A DNA stretch of 64,000 bases from Isochrysis galbana (GCA_018136815.1 CM030940.1:1382613-1446612); one strand, 5' to 3'. Positions 53,233-63,610 are shown, counted from the stretch's first letter. The notes: generated from the sequence alone by a model not told the origin. Numbers and translations: made by a program.

Positions 53233-53493
53233 TCAAGGCGGCTGGCAAACGACCTCAATCTTTACGGGAGCTGAACCCGAATCGATAAGCGGCCTTTTGT
53301 TTTCAATATTTACTTGGGAAGCTGAACCCGAATCGACACCTTCTAGCAATTCTTGGAGGTGGGGAGTTAATTCCGAATCGACGTGAGCTTTGATTGTACG
53401 AAGCAGATCATCACGACTCATATCGATGATTGTTTTCGCAGTGAATTTCTCAGCCTCACGACTCATATCACGACTCAAGAGAGTGTGTATCAT
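53233..53493 (-). CDS. Unknown small protein, downstream member of a minus-strand pair
   Basis: 86 residues, no recognised family. It starts MIHTLLSRDMSREAEKF and continues IIDMSRDDLLRTIKAHVDSE, a charged helical region, then a short C-terminal part encoded by imperfect repeats of GAACCCGAATCGA. It is AT-richer than the host genes. It lies 51 bp downstream of the 53545-53862 frame on the same strand, so the two might be exons of one gene or a bicistronic cassette; no clear splice pair was found. Confidence 0.35.
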   Translation of the reverse strand: MIHTLLSRDMSREAEKFTAKTIIDMSRDDLLRTIKAHVDSELTPHLQELLEGVDSGSASQVNIENKRPLIDSGSAPVKIEVVCQPP

Positions 53494-53544
53494 ATAAACC
53501 AGTGTGAATGATTTATCAGCCTCGCAAATGGCATGTAAGGTGTC

Positions 53545-53862
53545 TTATTTAATGTTCGTATTGTGCTTGAAATCGAATGATCTGAATAAGGACTTACATT
53601 CGAAAGTGTACGTCCACAAACTTGGGTTCGACTCAAGCAGCCTCCTCAGGGAGTTGTTGCTCCCCCCTGGGTTGACCCCAACCGGCGGCGGCGGACTGAT
53701 GCTGTCCAATGCTTCCGCCACAACCTGCATGGCAGATTTAGAAGTGCCATATAGCGGAAAGAGAGGTAAGATGAATTTTTTAAAGTTCTCGTCCATTTTT
53801 TTTATGATCCATTGCAATCGCTTGCGTACTACATCATCAGCCGTCATTCCATTTGTAGACAT
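53545..53862 (-). CDS. Unknown small protein, upstream member of a minus-strand pair
   Basis: 105 residues, no recognised family. MSTNGMTADDVVRKRLQW is followed by IIKKMDENFKKFILPLFPLYG, a basic amphipathic region, a proline stretch and a C-terminal aromatic part (WTYTFECKSLFRSFDF). Its base composition is clearly less GC-rich than neighbouring genes, like the pair at 8735-9569. A direct repeat AAACGACCTCA lies outside both ends of the two-gene unit (53247 and 53962), hinting at a discrete insert. Foreign or element-borne origin is an inference. Confidence 0.4.
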   Translation of the reverse strand: MSTNGMTADDVVRKRLQWIIKKMDENFKKFILPLFPLYGTSKSAMQVVAEALDSISPPPPVGVNPGGSNNSLRRLLESNPSLWTYTFECKSLFRSFDFKHNTNIK

Positions 53863-54385
53863 GGTTGAGCACTGTGAGGTGGGTGCCTTTGCTTAAATAC
53901 TAGACATTTTTTTGTACCGACGCATCGCGTATTGGGAAACGAGGGGTACCAAATGAAGGTAAACGACCTCAGTTGCCGGGGTGGGCAGGTGGGGGGTGGC
54001 GTCCCCGCGGGGAAAGAAAAAAGTTGGTATGCCCATGCACGCTAGTCTTCATTTAATTTTAAAAATACCGAATACATAACTATGGACATTTGATCGCTCA
54101 ATTCGACTGATGCCCCACAATTGAAGGAACGACACCTCATGCCAAGAGGCAGCGCAAGGGGGTGGATGGTGATGGTTCTCGCCCCCCATGAGGGGGGTCG
54201 AGGGAGTGGGGGGGGCGCGAGGCCCCCCTCCATGGCGACCAATCATAAGATTAGTCCTTATGGGCTTTTGCTTTTGAAAGATTCCTTCCTTATTCCTGTG
54301 CGTAACTGTCGCCCCGTCGGATCGTCTGTCGTCTGTGTCCCTTGTGCTGTGCTTAGCGGTTAGCGGCTCAGTGGTCAGTGGTCAG
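53863..54385. other. Intergenic with a family C end-like sequence
   Basis: 54170-54250 (CCCCCATGAGGGGGG, GCGCGAGGCCCCCCTCCATG, GCGACCAATCATAAG) resembles the end of the family C retroposon at 24510-24565. No gene seen. Confidence 0.45.
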
Positions 54386-54568
54386 CCTAGATGGGAAATA
54401 CGGTGCAGGGGACGGCAAATACAGCCAAATACATATGTATTTGGCCTCCGGCCAAATACATTTCAAATACATTCGAGGCCTACAACCCAGGCCACGCTTC
54501 AAATACAGCCAAATACATATGTATTTGGTCTCTGGCCAAATACGGTAAATACGTATTTCCCATCTAGG
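54386..54568. mobile_element. 183-bp MITE with 17-bp terminal inverted repeats
   Basis: It begins CCTAGATGGGAAATACG and ends with the exact inverse (CGTATTTCCCATCTAGG). The flanks are GTGGTCAG on the left and GTGGGCAG on the right, an imperfect 8-bp target duplication. Inside, AAATACATATGTATTT palindromes occur twice and AAATACAGCC is repeated. The whole can fold into a long hairpin. Too short to code. Confidence 0.8.
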
Positions 54569-55054
54569 GTGGGCAGGGTATGGGTGTGGGTGGACCACGG
54601 TTCAAGGTTATACTGCCGCACTTAAGCAAACTCCAACGTTTTGAGTGTGGCGTGACGTGCGATCGTCTCTCTCTAGGACTAGAGAACTAGAACTAGAACT
54701 AATACTAGAGCTAGAGTACTCTAGTAGCTATCTTCTTCGTGCTTTAGACTAGCTCTAGTACTCTACCCCTCTGTTTAATCTAAGTATAAGTGTGTGTGCG
54801 GTGCAGCGGGGGGATCGCGCCGTCGGCGGGGAGAGAGCGGGGAAGGGGGTTGACAGAGTGGAGAGGGGAGAGGGAGGGAGGGAGAGAGGGGGGGCAGGGA
54901 GGGAGGGAGGGAGAGCGGGTGGGGTGGGGGGAAGGGGGGGGCGTGAGGGGGAGAGAGGGGGGGGGGGGAGGAGGGGCGCTTAGAGGGAGGGGGAGAGGGG
55001 GGTGGAGGAGGGGGTGTGTGGAAGAGAGGGAGAGAGAGGGGAGGAAGGCGGGAG
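54569..55054 (+). promoter_or_regulatory. Upstream region of the GT49 gene
   Basis: A dense cluster of CTAG-containing motifs (ACTAGAGAACTAGAACTAG, AGAGTACTCTAG, TAGTACTCTA) lies at 54675-54765. A 200-bp G/A-rich tract (54840-55050) then runs to the ATG at 55055. Motif and tract resemble those before several other genes here. Confidence 0.5.
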
Positions 55055-56968
55055 ATGCGCCCCGTTACGCCGCAGCCAGCTGCCGGGGCGGAGCCTCGGC
55101 GGGCGAGGGGCCCGGCTGCGCACACGTATTTCGGCGCGATCCTCCTCGCTGGGGGCTTCGCCACCAATCTCTATCTCTTCCTCCATCTTCACGCTGAGGG
55201 CGGACAGGCACTGCGGCCGAGGCAGGGCAGCAGGCACTCAGGCAAGCAGAGGCCGAAGCAAGCTAAGGCTGGCGTGCAGACACATGGTGGGCGCGCCGGA
55301 CAGGGGTCCCATACGTCTGATCCCTCCGATGACGGCGTCGACCGCGAAGAGCTCGAACTCGAACGCGCAGTGAGGCGGTCGGAGGACAGGCGGAGGAGGA
55401 CGGTCACTCACAATGTTAAGGCTGCGAGCGTGCCTCCATCGATGATGGCTATGGCTGGTGCGAAGCACGGAGAGCCGGGCGGCAATACGGCGAGCATCAG
55501 CCCTGCGGGTAGCAGCCACAGCTATAGCATCATCGGAACGACGGCCATGAATCGCGCTGGTCGAAAGACAATCTCACCGCCGACTGAGCCTCCCCTTCGA
55601 TACGATGTGACGCTGGTCTCGCAAACGTCTGACGACCGCCTGTGGATGATCTCACACCTGGCACGGCGCTGGGGAGGCCCGCTCTCGGTCGCCATCTTTG
55701 TGATGAACGGAACGCTCATCCGCGGGAGCCGGCTGTGGCTCAATCGGATCGCGAGCCAGCCCGGCTCCTACATCACAGAGGTGCATGGCCGATCACCGGA
55801 GGGCTATCCAGTCAACTACCTGCGTAATGTCGCCATTGAGCGCGTGAGCACGTCGCACTTCTTCTTGACCGACATTGATCTTTGGCCATCTACCGCCAGT
55901 TATAACGAGGTTCTCTCGCAGGGCCGCTCGCTCCTGCGCGACCCGCATGCGGCACTCGTGCTTCCCGCTTTCGAGTATAGTGACCCGAGCCGCGGGCGCC
56001 AAGATGAAGAGGCTGCGAAGGAGGCACTCGCGATGGAGCTGCCCGACACGTTTGATGATCTTCGAATGTGCGTGGGCGGGCATGACAGCCTCTGCAGGTG
56101 TTTGTTTCATCGCCCATGATGTGAGGTCCCTCACTGCCATGAAGATGCCTACCTTGCAGTAAGGCACTCACACTAGGAGTCGCTTGAATGCGCTCTGGAC
56201 GTGAAGCTCGGGGTAGTGCAACGGAAGGTAACCCTTTCGCCCATTGCGCGACTTAGGATATTCAAGGCGTCGACAGATACTCATCGAAGTACGGACTACG
56301 AGCGTTGGTGGGAGAGCAGGGCGCCCCTACGCATACCATGCTTCAATTCGTTGAGGTGGGCCCCAATACCTCTACTTTGCATTTCGCATGAAAGCCATAA
56401 CAACCACCCTTGCCCGTCCGCCTGCTGGAAGATAATTACGAGTGATGGGTATGCCTGTGCCAACTCTATTCCTCCCGGCTGGGTTGGTTGTTCAAGAGAA
56501 TCCCTTACACGCATCGCAGTATCAGCTATCCCCACCTCGCACGTGTCTTTTCCGAATAGGTATGAGCCATACGTCGTGGTACCCCGACTAGCTTCGACGC
56601 CTATGTTTGACGAGCGTTTCTTCGGTTACGGAAAGAACAAAATTGAGTGGATTCAGCACCTTCGCTTTTCAGGATTCATCTTCTACGTGCTCGCCCGCGC
56701 ATTTGTTGTCCACTGTCCCCACGCGCCCTCGACCTCGCGCCAGCTTTGGCAGCAGTATCGTGCAAAGAAGGACCGCCTCTTCCGAGAATTCATAGAGCTT
56801 GAGATGCAGAACGCCTCTATTCGCACAGCCATGTGCGTTGAGGTGGACCAGGCTGATGATGGACTCAGCATACGAGACGGGGACAAAACAAGCCTCACCG
56901 AATTCACGGGGACGTCTGCATCGTTGGCCGTCAATGGCAGCGGGGTCGAGCCAGACGAGCAAACGTGA
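55055..56968 (+). CDS. LARGE/B4GAT1-type glycosyltransferase (GT49)
   Basis: Predicted type II Golgi glycosyltransferase. Proposed exons: 55055-56097, 56257-56355, 56560-56968 (517 codons with stop). The short N-terminal tail is followed by one membrane segment (residues about 24-46) and a Ser/Gly/charged stem to about residue 180. The catalytic domain begins DVTLVSQTSDDRLWM. It contains LARRWGGPLSVAIFVMNG, NYLRNVAIERV, FFLTDIDLWPS with the D-x-D metal site, and ALVLPAFEY. The later exons supply DTHRSTDYERWW, EPYVVVPR, FDERFFGYGKNKI and FVVHCPHAPS, all characteristic of the GT49 domain in LARGE and B4GAT1. In animals these make glucuronyl/xylosyl glycans on dystroglycan; the acceptor here is unknown. 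Intron ends (CAG/GTGTTT, TAG) keep frame. The start is the ATG right before the membrane anchor. Confidence 0.9.
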
Positions 56969-57149
56969 CTTGTGACTTGATTCAATCTCCGCCCCTTTCC
57001 CTAGCAAATAAACGGGCGTTTGGTGTGTGCGATGTGCTTACTTGTTTGTTACTTGCGCTGCATCACCGTTTGCTTCGCGTCACCTGGCTCATGGGCGAGT
57101 CTTGATACTCACAAAATCATCACAAATTCACGCTAATAAGTAGATTAAC

Positions 57150-57720
57150 GCGCAATGGCAAACCTTTTAAGATTCCTACCGCACTCGCGGCGAATCGAAC
57201 CACTACATACTGCAGACGTAGTACGTAGCATTCTCTCTACACCCCCACTCCCCCGCCCCTTCTCCCCCCGCCATCAGGCGGCTCCCCCCGTACACTACTA
57301 GGGGGATTGGGGTGAAGGCCTTAGATATGGTCCGGGCTGGCCCGCGCGCCCCCTGGTGATCCCTGTTCCCCGTTCCCCCCTTCCTCCTACGCCTCCTGCG
57401 GGCTGGCGGCCGACTCTGTCTCGCCTTATCCTGCAAATAGGCGCGAGACTTACCGATTTTTCGGTGGGCAGAGCTCTCGCTCCGCACACCCCCTTCTCCG
57501 CGCTCTCTCTCCCCTCTCCTGCGGCACGCGCATTGGATGGCGCGCCAACGGTAGGCCTGCTGCCCTCTAGCGACCCCTGGAGGCTCTTGGAGGCCAGTTC
57601 AGGGGGCAGAGGAGGCTGGGGCTGGGGCTTGACCTCCCCTGCCTCTCCCTCGCTGGCGCTCCTGAGCCTCTGGGGTCTGGGGTTCCCACGCTGCACCTGT
57701 CTGATGCCTGTCGACTAGGG
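57150..57720. repeat. Family C copy, diverged
   Basis: It starts AAACCTTTTAAGATTCC, close to the family C start, and continues through ACACCCCCACT, CGCCATCAGGCGGCTCCCCC, ACTACTAGGGGGATTGGGGTG and CTCTCCTGCGGCACGCG, as in 23823-24572 and the inverted arms. No coding function. Confidence 0.65.
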
Positions 57721-58165
57721 GCCCGTTTGCGTTAGCAAACGGGTGAGGGGCGGCGGCTGGCGACAGGAGGGAGAAGAGAAGGGAGTGGCTCAATGGCGAG
57801 GAGAGTATCCCAGGTGGCGCAGGCTACTCGAGTCGCAGTCATTTATTTCTCGAGAACCGCTCACGGCGCGAGCTGGTAAGGGCCGTTCTTCTTGGATTAG
57901 AGAGTTCCTCCCCCCCCCCCCGTTGCTTTTTTCCGGAGAGTCGCCCGACGTAGGTCGGTCCCGCCTCGATGGGTTTTTTCCCTCATTTTAACCTGTGGGG
58001 GGTTAGAATGGGAGCCGGGGGTCTGCGAGGGGGGAGATGTGGAGGGGTGCATAGGTGTATGTATCTATGACAGCAACATGCGTCGAGGCGTACGGGCAGG
58101 TGCGCTAAGGGTTGTCGTGTTAGTACCAGGGCTAGTGGAGAGTAGTGGTACTAATGCCCAGTTGT
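57720..58165 (+). mobile_element. Retroposon family B, copy with ATT/ATG tail
   Basis: It holds the family B body (CAGTCATTTATTTCTCGAG, GCGCGAGCTGGTAAGG, GGAGAGTCGCCCGACGTAGG, GTACGGGCAGGTGCGC, TAGTGGTACTAATGC) and ends in GATTATTATTATGATGATG. It is joined directly to the family C copy before it, a composite arrangement also suggested around 18600-19050. Confidence 0.65.
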
Positions 58166-59312
58166 ATGATTATTATTATGATGATGATTAGCGTAGCGGT
58201 CACCTTCAAGAATATTTTTTTGCTGATCTCCCATACCAGAACCTATGGATGGAGCAGCTTATTTAGGCCTTCGTTTGCCCATTAATGGTGGTGCCCTCCG
58301 CACCCCCCTAGTGAGTGGCGACCGGGCTAGAATTAGAATTATTCAGAAAGTGAGACTAGCTGTGCATGCGCGGGAATGCGGCAGGGTCGTGACGAGCTCA
58401 CAGCGGCGGAGGAGAACAATCCAGCTTCGCGAGGCGAGAAGTGTTCATTTGGTCCCACCCCGGTAAATGTACGCTTCTCGCCTCACGTCTGGGGGGCGGA
58501 GTGCAGAACAAGATGATAAAAGAAGAGAAAGCTAGAGAGAACCAGCTCAAGAGGGGGGCGGAGTGGCGCAACGAGGCGAACTAAACTCCGTGACCGCCGT
58601 GCCTTCATAGGCGGAGGTGGCGGCGCACACATGATACTCACGATTCTCCTTGGGCGCCTCCAAGACACACCCAAATAGTAGTACCATTATGACTCTTCCG
58701 TTGAGGAGACGAGGTTGCCTGAGGCTCTCCGCCTAGTAGATTCGACCCTGTGATACAGCCGATCGAAATGAAACATGCATGCCATGCACATGCACCACAT
58801 GCCCATGTAGATGCCGCCTAGCAGCAACAAAAGCCTGCCATCTCGCCTATCACGAATATCCAGTGACTGATCGGCCTGGCGCACGAGAGGGCAACAACGC
58901 GACAAGGTTCCAATATGGCGATTCTACTGTTTGGCCCACAATTTTCCTTTGCATTCACCAGACTGAAGGCCACACAAGGCGGCGGCCATTTATGTGCAGC
59001 NNNNNNNNNNNNNNNNNNNNNNNNNNNNNNNNNNNNNNNNNNNNNNNNNNNNNNNNNNNNNNNNNNNNNNNNNNNNNNNNNNNNNNNNNNNNNNNNNNNN
59101 AGGGGGAGCCGGGAGAGCGAAAAAAAGGACCTTGCACCGTGCCCTCCCCCGTTTCCACCAAGTATGGACTTAGTTGGCGCACTTCTTGATGTGTGGTACT
59201 GCCTCGAGTGCGTCCTGAAAAGCGGACGCTCTCCTATTCCTACCGGATTGTTCTCCACACGCCAACACGAGGAAATACAAAATCTGTCGCCCAGTCAACA
59301 TTCCTCTCCGGC
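58166..59312. other. Intergenic containing the assembly gap, no gene seen
   Basis: No recognisable gene on either strand. Frames crossing the gap are artefacts of the N run. The last part is the 3' flank of the minus-strand J-protein. Confidence 0.5.
59001..59100. other. Assembly gap of 100 N
   Basis: Exactly 100 undetermined bases, the usual placeholder for a scaffold join of unknown length. Distances and any feature across it are unreliable. Confidence 1.
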
Positions 59313-60359
59313 CTACATTCCTCCTATCTCGAAGTTGTAGTCCCTCCTCCGGGCGCTATCAGAGAGGGTGCGGTAAGCCTCTTTTACTCTCAGGAACATC
59401 TCGGCCGACCCATCAACGCCACTCTTGTCCGGGTGGTACTTCCGGCTCAACCTGTGGAAAGCACGCTTGAGGTCGGCATCGGAAGCGTCCCTCCCCACGC
59501 CCAAGACGTCATAGTGCGAGGCCCGCGATGGAATAGAGTCTACCGATGGCGGTGGCATCGTGTGGTGCGCCTCCTCAAACGCGCGTTCTCGATATGTGCT
59601 GCCGGCAAATCGTTCTGGCAAAGGAGAGGCTGCGGGTGATGCCTCAAAGCTATGCGAGCCGCCCGAGTCCCACCCATAAGATGGCCCGTAGCCATTTTCT
59701 GGATGCTCGCCATGCCGCATGTTCCAGTCGACTTGGTCCTCTTCCGGCTCCTCGGCCGGTAGCCGGCCGTGCGTGCGTCTACCGCGGCGCGGAGCTCTTC
59801 GCGCCTGTCGATCTCGGGCTACACGTGCGGCTGACTTGCTTCGATGTCGACTCTGTGAGACCTCATCCGAATCGGACTCCTCCGCCATCTCCACATCCGC
59901 ACCTCGCACGGAAGACAAGCCTTGCTCCCGCTCGCGCAGTTGGTTGAGCACGCGCTTGTAGCGCACCCCGAAGCAAATGATGGCGGCAGCGATGACAATA
60001 ATGATGAGCGGGTCCAGCCACGATATCTCTGATCTCGAGGTGTCGGCATCGGGCTGCAAGAGCAGCGGCTCCGAGGGTGAGGGCAGGTTGGGCGGAGGAG
60101 GAGGTGGCAGACTTGGCTGTGGGCTGGGCGGTGGTGGCGGCGGGTCACACCACCAGCAGCTGATCGGCGGCGGCGGCGGCGGCGACTTGCCCAGGCAGAA
60201 CGAGCAGAAGGCGCACGAGGGCATGCCAGTGCAGAAGGCGGCCTCGGCACGCGGATCGCAAAACGAGTCACACCCGCTCTGCCCGGCCGCAGGCTCAAGC
60301 GAGCGCTGATGGTGGCGTGTCCCACCTGTCACCTGCCCTACTCTATTAACACCCGCCAT
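59313..60359 (-). CDS. Membrane-anchored J-domain protein with Cys/Pro-rich ectodomain
   Basis: 348 residues as called. Residues 30-71 are cysteine-rich (CDSFCDP, CAFCSFC, CWWC), followed by polyproline stretches to about 95. A single membrane segment (116-134, PLIIIVIAAAIICFGVRY) follows, then a charged, Arg-rich region and a C-terminal J domain (283-348). The J domain has YDVLGVGRDASDADLKRAF, the catalytic HPD at 309-311, and EAYRTLSDSARRRDY. A J domain stimulates Hsp70 ATPase, so it should recruit a cytosolic or stromal Hsp70 to this membrane, with the Cys/Pro-rich part on the other face. No signal peptide is visible at the chosen start, so an upstream exon encoding one is likely; the frame near 60310-60359 contains possible splice signals. 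Lipase and J-type genes in this region share a pyrimidine-rich leader on the sense strand. Confidence 0.8.
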   Translation of the reverse strand: MAGVNRVGQVTGGTRHHQRSLEPAAGQSGCDSFCDPRAEAAFCTGMPSCAFCSFCLGKSPPPPPPISCWWCDPPPPPPSPQPSLPPPPPPNLPSPSEPLLLQPDADTSRSEISWLDPLIIIVIAAAIICFGVRYKRVLNQLREREQGLSSVRGADVEMAEESDSDEVSQSRHRSKSAARVARDRQARRAPRRGRRTHGRLPAEEPEEDQVDWNMRHGEHPENGYGPSYGWDSGGSHSFEASPAASPLPERFAGSTYRERAFEEAHHTMPPPSVDSIPSRASHYDVLGVGRDASDADLKRAFHRLSRKYHPDKSGVDGSAEMFLRVKEAYRTLSDSARRRDYNFEIGGM

Positions 60360-61221
60360 CCAGACAGAGCGAAAGGGGGGAGGATGAAGAGGAGATGGCA
60401 GAAAGGGAGAGAGGGAGCGCGGGAGGGAGGGAGACAGGGAGAGGGGGAGAGAGGGGGGGAGAGGGAGGGAGAGGGAGGCGCCCGACGCCCGCCGCGCGAG
60501 CGCCTTGGGTACCCAGGCAGCGCGCTCTTCTAGAGTACCCTTTACGTTACATAGAGTACAGCTCTAGAGTAGAGTAGAGTAGAGACAATACGATGCAAGC
60601 TACAAGCTACTCCTACTATTAGAGTAGGGTAGAGGGGGCTGAATTGCTACTGGGGCCGGGCCGGCCCCTCGCGCAAGGGCGGTGCCGCGGCGGTATCGAG
60701 CCATATCTGGGCCAGGGTTGGTCCAATGCGAGGCTCATGCTCGCCGGCGACTACTCCGACGAAACCTCCAAGATCAAGATCAAGAAGACCAAGGCTTCAA
60801 GTTCATGAGTTCATTGTTCATTGGAGACGAACGAGGCGATCGTCGCTCGTCGCATATCTCGATCTCGCCATGGAATACAGCATTGAGCATTGAGCATTGA
60901 GGCGGACATGCACACTGACACTAAAGAGTGAAGAGGACCCGATGGCGGAAGTCGAAATCGTCGATGTCGGAGGTGTGAGGTGTTCGAACTCAGCGTCGAA
61001 CAGGAAAGTTGAGCGGGTGATTTTTTCTATTCACCTGCTCGCTGACCACACAGTGGCCTCGCTTCTCGTACTGTGTTAATACTACCTAGCTAGCGGACCT
61101 TTTGCATTTATCTCTAGCTCACCTTTTGCTTTTTCTCTAGCTCTAGAGGGCTCTACTCTCTCTACTCTACTAGTACTAGAGTAGAATAGAGTAGTCGCGG
61201 ACGGGAATAACTACTGAGTGG
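60360..61221. promoter_or_regulatory. GA-rich and CTAGAGTA-rich intergenic region
   Basis: A purine-rich tract (60370-60480) lies upstream of the minus-strand J-protein. TCTAGAGTACC, GCTCTAGAGTAGAGTAGAG and TTAGAGTAGGG fall between 60528 and 60630. Another cluster, ending TACTAGAGTAGAATAGAGTAG, lies at 61143-61195 just before the gene at 61222. No coding feature in between. Confidence 0.5.
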
Positions 61222-61716
61222 ATGGCTGCTCGCCTCGCCGCCATGTGCGCCTCCGCTCTGCGGCGAAGGGGCTGCGGGTACACCCACGCTCTGTTCGTGC
61301 TACTGGCTGCGTCACGCATCCTGGCAGACACTGGCGAAGCTCACGCGATGCCGGAGCGTGAGTCGCGCCGCGCCTCCCACCTACAGCTGCACACTAACTC
61401 CCTGAGGCACAACTACACCGCACTCAGCCGGAGAGCTGTGGCCCAGGCTGAGCTCAGGCGGTCGGAGCTCTCGCACGCGCGAGACTTCAGCAACAGTTCT
61501 ATTTCACGCCTGAGGTCTGCGATCCGGATGGCAGATATGGCATTTGGTGCTGCCCCGCCGAAGGATGTCACGCAAGCAGCCGTCGCTTCGTTGCGCCGTG
61601 TCTTTCACAAAGGGAACGCCACACACGTTCATGCCGGGAAGAGGCATAAATATAGCGGGACGAGTTCTTCTAGATCGCTTGCTGAGGAAAGCAACGTGTC
61701 GCCAGGACGAACATGA
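61222..61716 (+). CDS. Unknown small secreted or membrane protein
   Basis: 164 residues, no recognised family. After a basic N-terminus there is a hydrophobic stretch THALFVLLAASRILA (about residues 21-35), which could be a signal peptide or anchor. The remainder is polar and basic, with N-x-S/T sites (NYT, NSS, NAT), a helical SRRAVAQAELRRSELSHARD segment and a Ser/Lys-rich end. The start lies about 25 bp after a dense CTAGAGTA-type motif cluster, which supports a real transcription unit. It may continue through an unrecognised intron. Confidence 0.45.
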   Translation: MAARLAAMCASALRRRGCGYTHALFVLLAASRILADTGEAHAMPERESRRASHLQLHTNSLRHNYTALSRRAVAQAELRRSELSHARDFSNSSISRLRSAIRMADMAFGAAPPKDVTQAAVASLRRVFHKGNATHVHAGKRHKYSGTSSSRSLAEESNVSPGRT

Positions 61717-63610
61717 CACAATCAAAGCCATGATTGCAAATCCCATCCGCTGAGTGGCTCGTTCACAGGCTATGACTGCATTGTCTTTGATTGTATGCAT
61801 CTTTGTCCACTTGTCGACACACCCCTACTGAGAACTTTTGACACCTTCATATACTCTAAGCCCTCCGAAAGGTACTCCACATACAGACACTCGGCGGCGG
61901 ATCACTGGTCAAATCAGTACGTTTGAGAGTCGGATTCGAAGGGAAGCATATGGATGCATTTAATAGGTGGAGTAAAGAACGGTTGCAGGGCGGCATACGT
62001 AGGAAATCATTAGGGCGTCACAGTCTCGCTGTGCAGTCAATGTCAGCTCACAGTTATCTCGAGTCCAATGAACTCTACATGATGCACTTGCTGGGCTGCA
62101 TGCGACGCGATGATCTACAATCATGCAACACAGGATAGCCGCGCATGAGCAAGCGAGAGCACTGGTACACCGTTACGCAGCTAAGTGTGTATAATATAGA
62201 ACCGCGCAACAATATATGTTGGACCCCGCCCTCTACTCGGCGGAATTGAAGCCGAACTCCCATTAATGATAAACCAACGAGACGTGTTAATACTCCCGCT
62301 AGAAATTGCCGCCACCAACGAAAGAAGGTGCAACCTGCTGGGGCCCTGATTTTTTTCACCACGCCCCCCACCGCCACCGCCTTACCCTTCCTTTTCGCCA
62401 CTTTGGCTCGTCTCCCTTTCTGATTTCTGAGGCACGTCTTAGGGGTGTTGGGTCTCGTCCGCGTTGAGGAGACGACGCGCATCATTGATTACATTTGCAG
62501 GAGGGAAGGGGAGATTTAGAGTCCGGTACCGGTACGCAGTATACGTATATACGTAAACGGTATACGGTGTACGCACGTTTTTTTCGTGCACGGTTGTTTG
62601 TTATTTGTTATTTGTGTTGTGTGCGAACATGCAACCTGCAATGATTGTGCGTCAGCGACCTTCGACCCCTTATATTGGAAGGACCTTGGTGTCGGAAGTC
62701 ATGACCCCCGAGGCGATGAGTCCCTTTTCGAGCCCATACCCGCCAAAAAAAAGCGTTCTCGATTCTCTCGACGACGCGCCTGCTCTGAGAGACTCTGAGT
62801 GCTTCATAGATAGTCCTTCTCTCCTCCGATGAAAAGAAGAAGTGGGCGAAAACGTACAGTAGTCAAACGGGCACGCCCACGAAGCTCAAGCCTCTAGAAC
62901 TGAGCGGCAGGCGACCTAAAAGAACAACAGAACGGACCCTCCTACTATTCTACTATTAAAGCGTCGAGACCTTTCCGTTGGCGGAGCCCGCCCCCCCCCC
63001 TCTTTCCAAAAAAGGAAGTCCGTCCCTGCTAATACTGTATTTCGAGGGGGAGAGAGCCCCCCCCCCTCCCCTCCTCTCGAATCCTGTACTTTACTCGTAG
63101 AGAGAGAGAGAGAGAGGCTGCCCCCCCCCCCCCCCCCCCCCCCCCCCGCGCGCCGCAGCAGGGAGGCTCCGGGCTCTCTCTCTCTCTCCTCTACCGGCGC
63201 GGCGCGGGCGGGAGAAAGAGAGAGAGAGAGGGAGGGGGGGGGGGAGGGGGGAGGGGGAGAGAGAGAGAGAAAGAGAGAAAGAGAGAAAGAGAGAAAGAGA
63301 GAGAGAGAGAGACAGAGAGAGAGGCCCCGAGGGGGGGGGGGCGGGGCGTCCGCGGTGCTTGCGGGGGCCGAGCTCTCAGAGAGGTAAAAGAGAACCACGT
63401 AAGAGAGAAAGGAAAGAGGAGAGGGGGGAGAGCTGTCGGGCGGTGGTTGCCGATTGGCTGCGGTGCCGCCCGGTGAGCCGGGCAGGGGGGAAGGGGGAGC
63501 ACAGAGAAGAAGGAAGGCGTGGAGAAGGGCGAAACCAGCGAGCCGGCGTGGGCGAGCAGTGGGGAGTCTGACTGACGAGACCGCCAGGGAGACACACCCC
63601 TCAGCTTACC
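61717..63610. other. Intergenic with purine/pyrimidine tracts, no firm gene
   Basis: 61800-62500 shows no recognised gene. 62525-62575 has several short palindromes (GGTACCGGTACG, GTATACGTATATACG). A short open frame at 62629-62832 (starts MQPAMIVRQRP) has plausible composition but no other support. From 62990 to 63450 there are C-runs, (AG)n and (CT)n tracts, which lead to the bromodomain gene start. Confidence 0.5.

Noticed and set aside
53281-53395. Repeated GAACCCGAATCGA motif as a possible CRISPR-like array
   Set aside because: Only three imperfect copies, inside an open frame of a eukaryotic genome; no cas genes.
57160-57235. Minus-strand tRNA-Cys-like stretch (GGTTCGATTCG and a CTGCAG loop) in a family C copy
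   Set aside because: The anticodon-like arm can be drawn, but the T-stem and acceptor stem do not pair, and other family C copies lack it.
58779-59340. Frames running through the N block
   Set aside because: They exist only because undetermined bases contain no stop codons.
62075-62485. 136-codon minus-strand frame
   Set aside because: No recognisable domain, promoter motif or splice context; kept only as an unannotated open frame.
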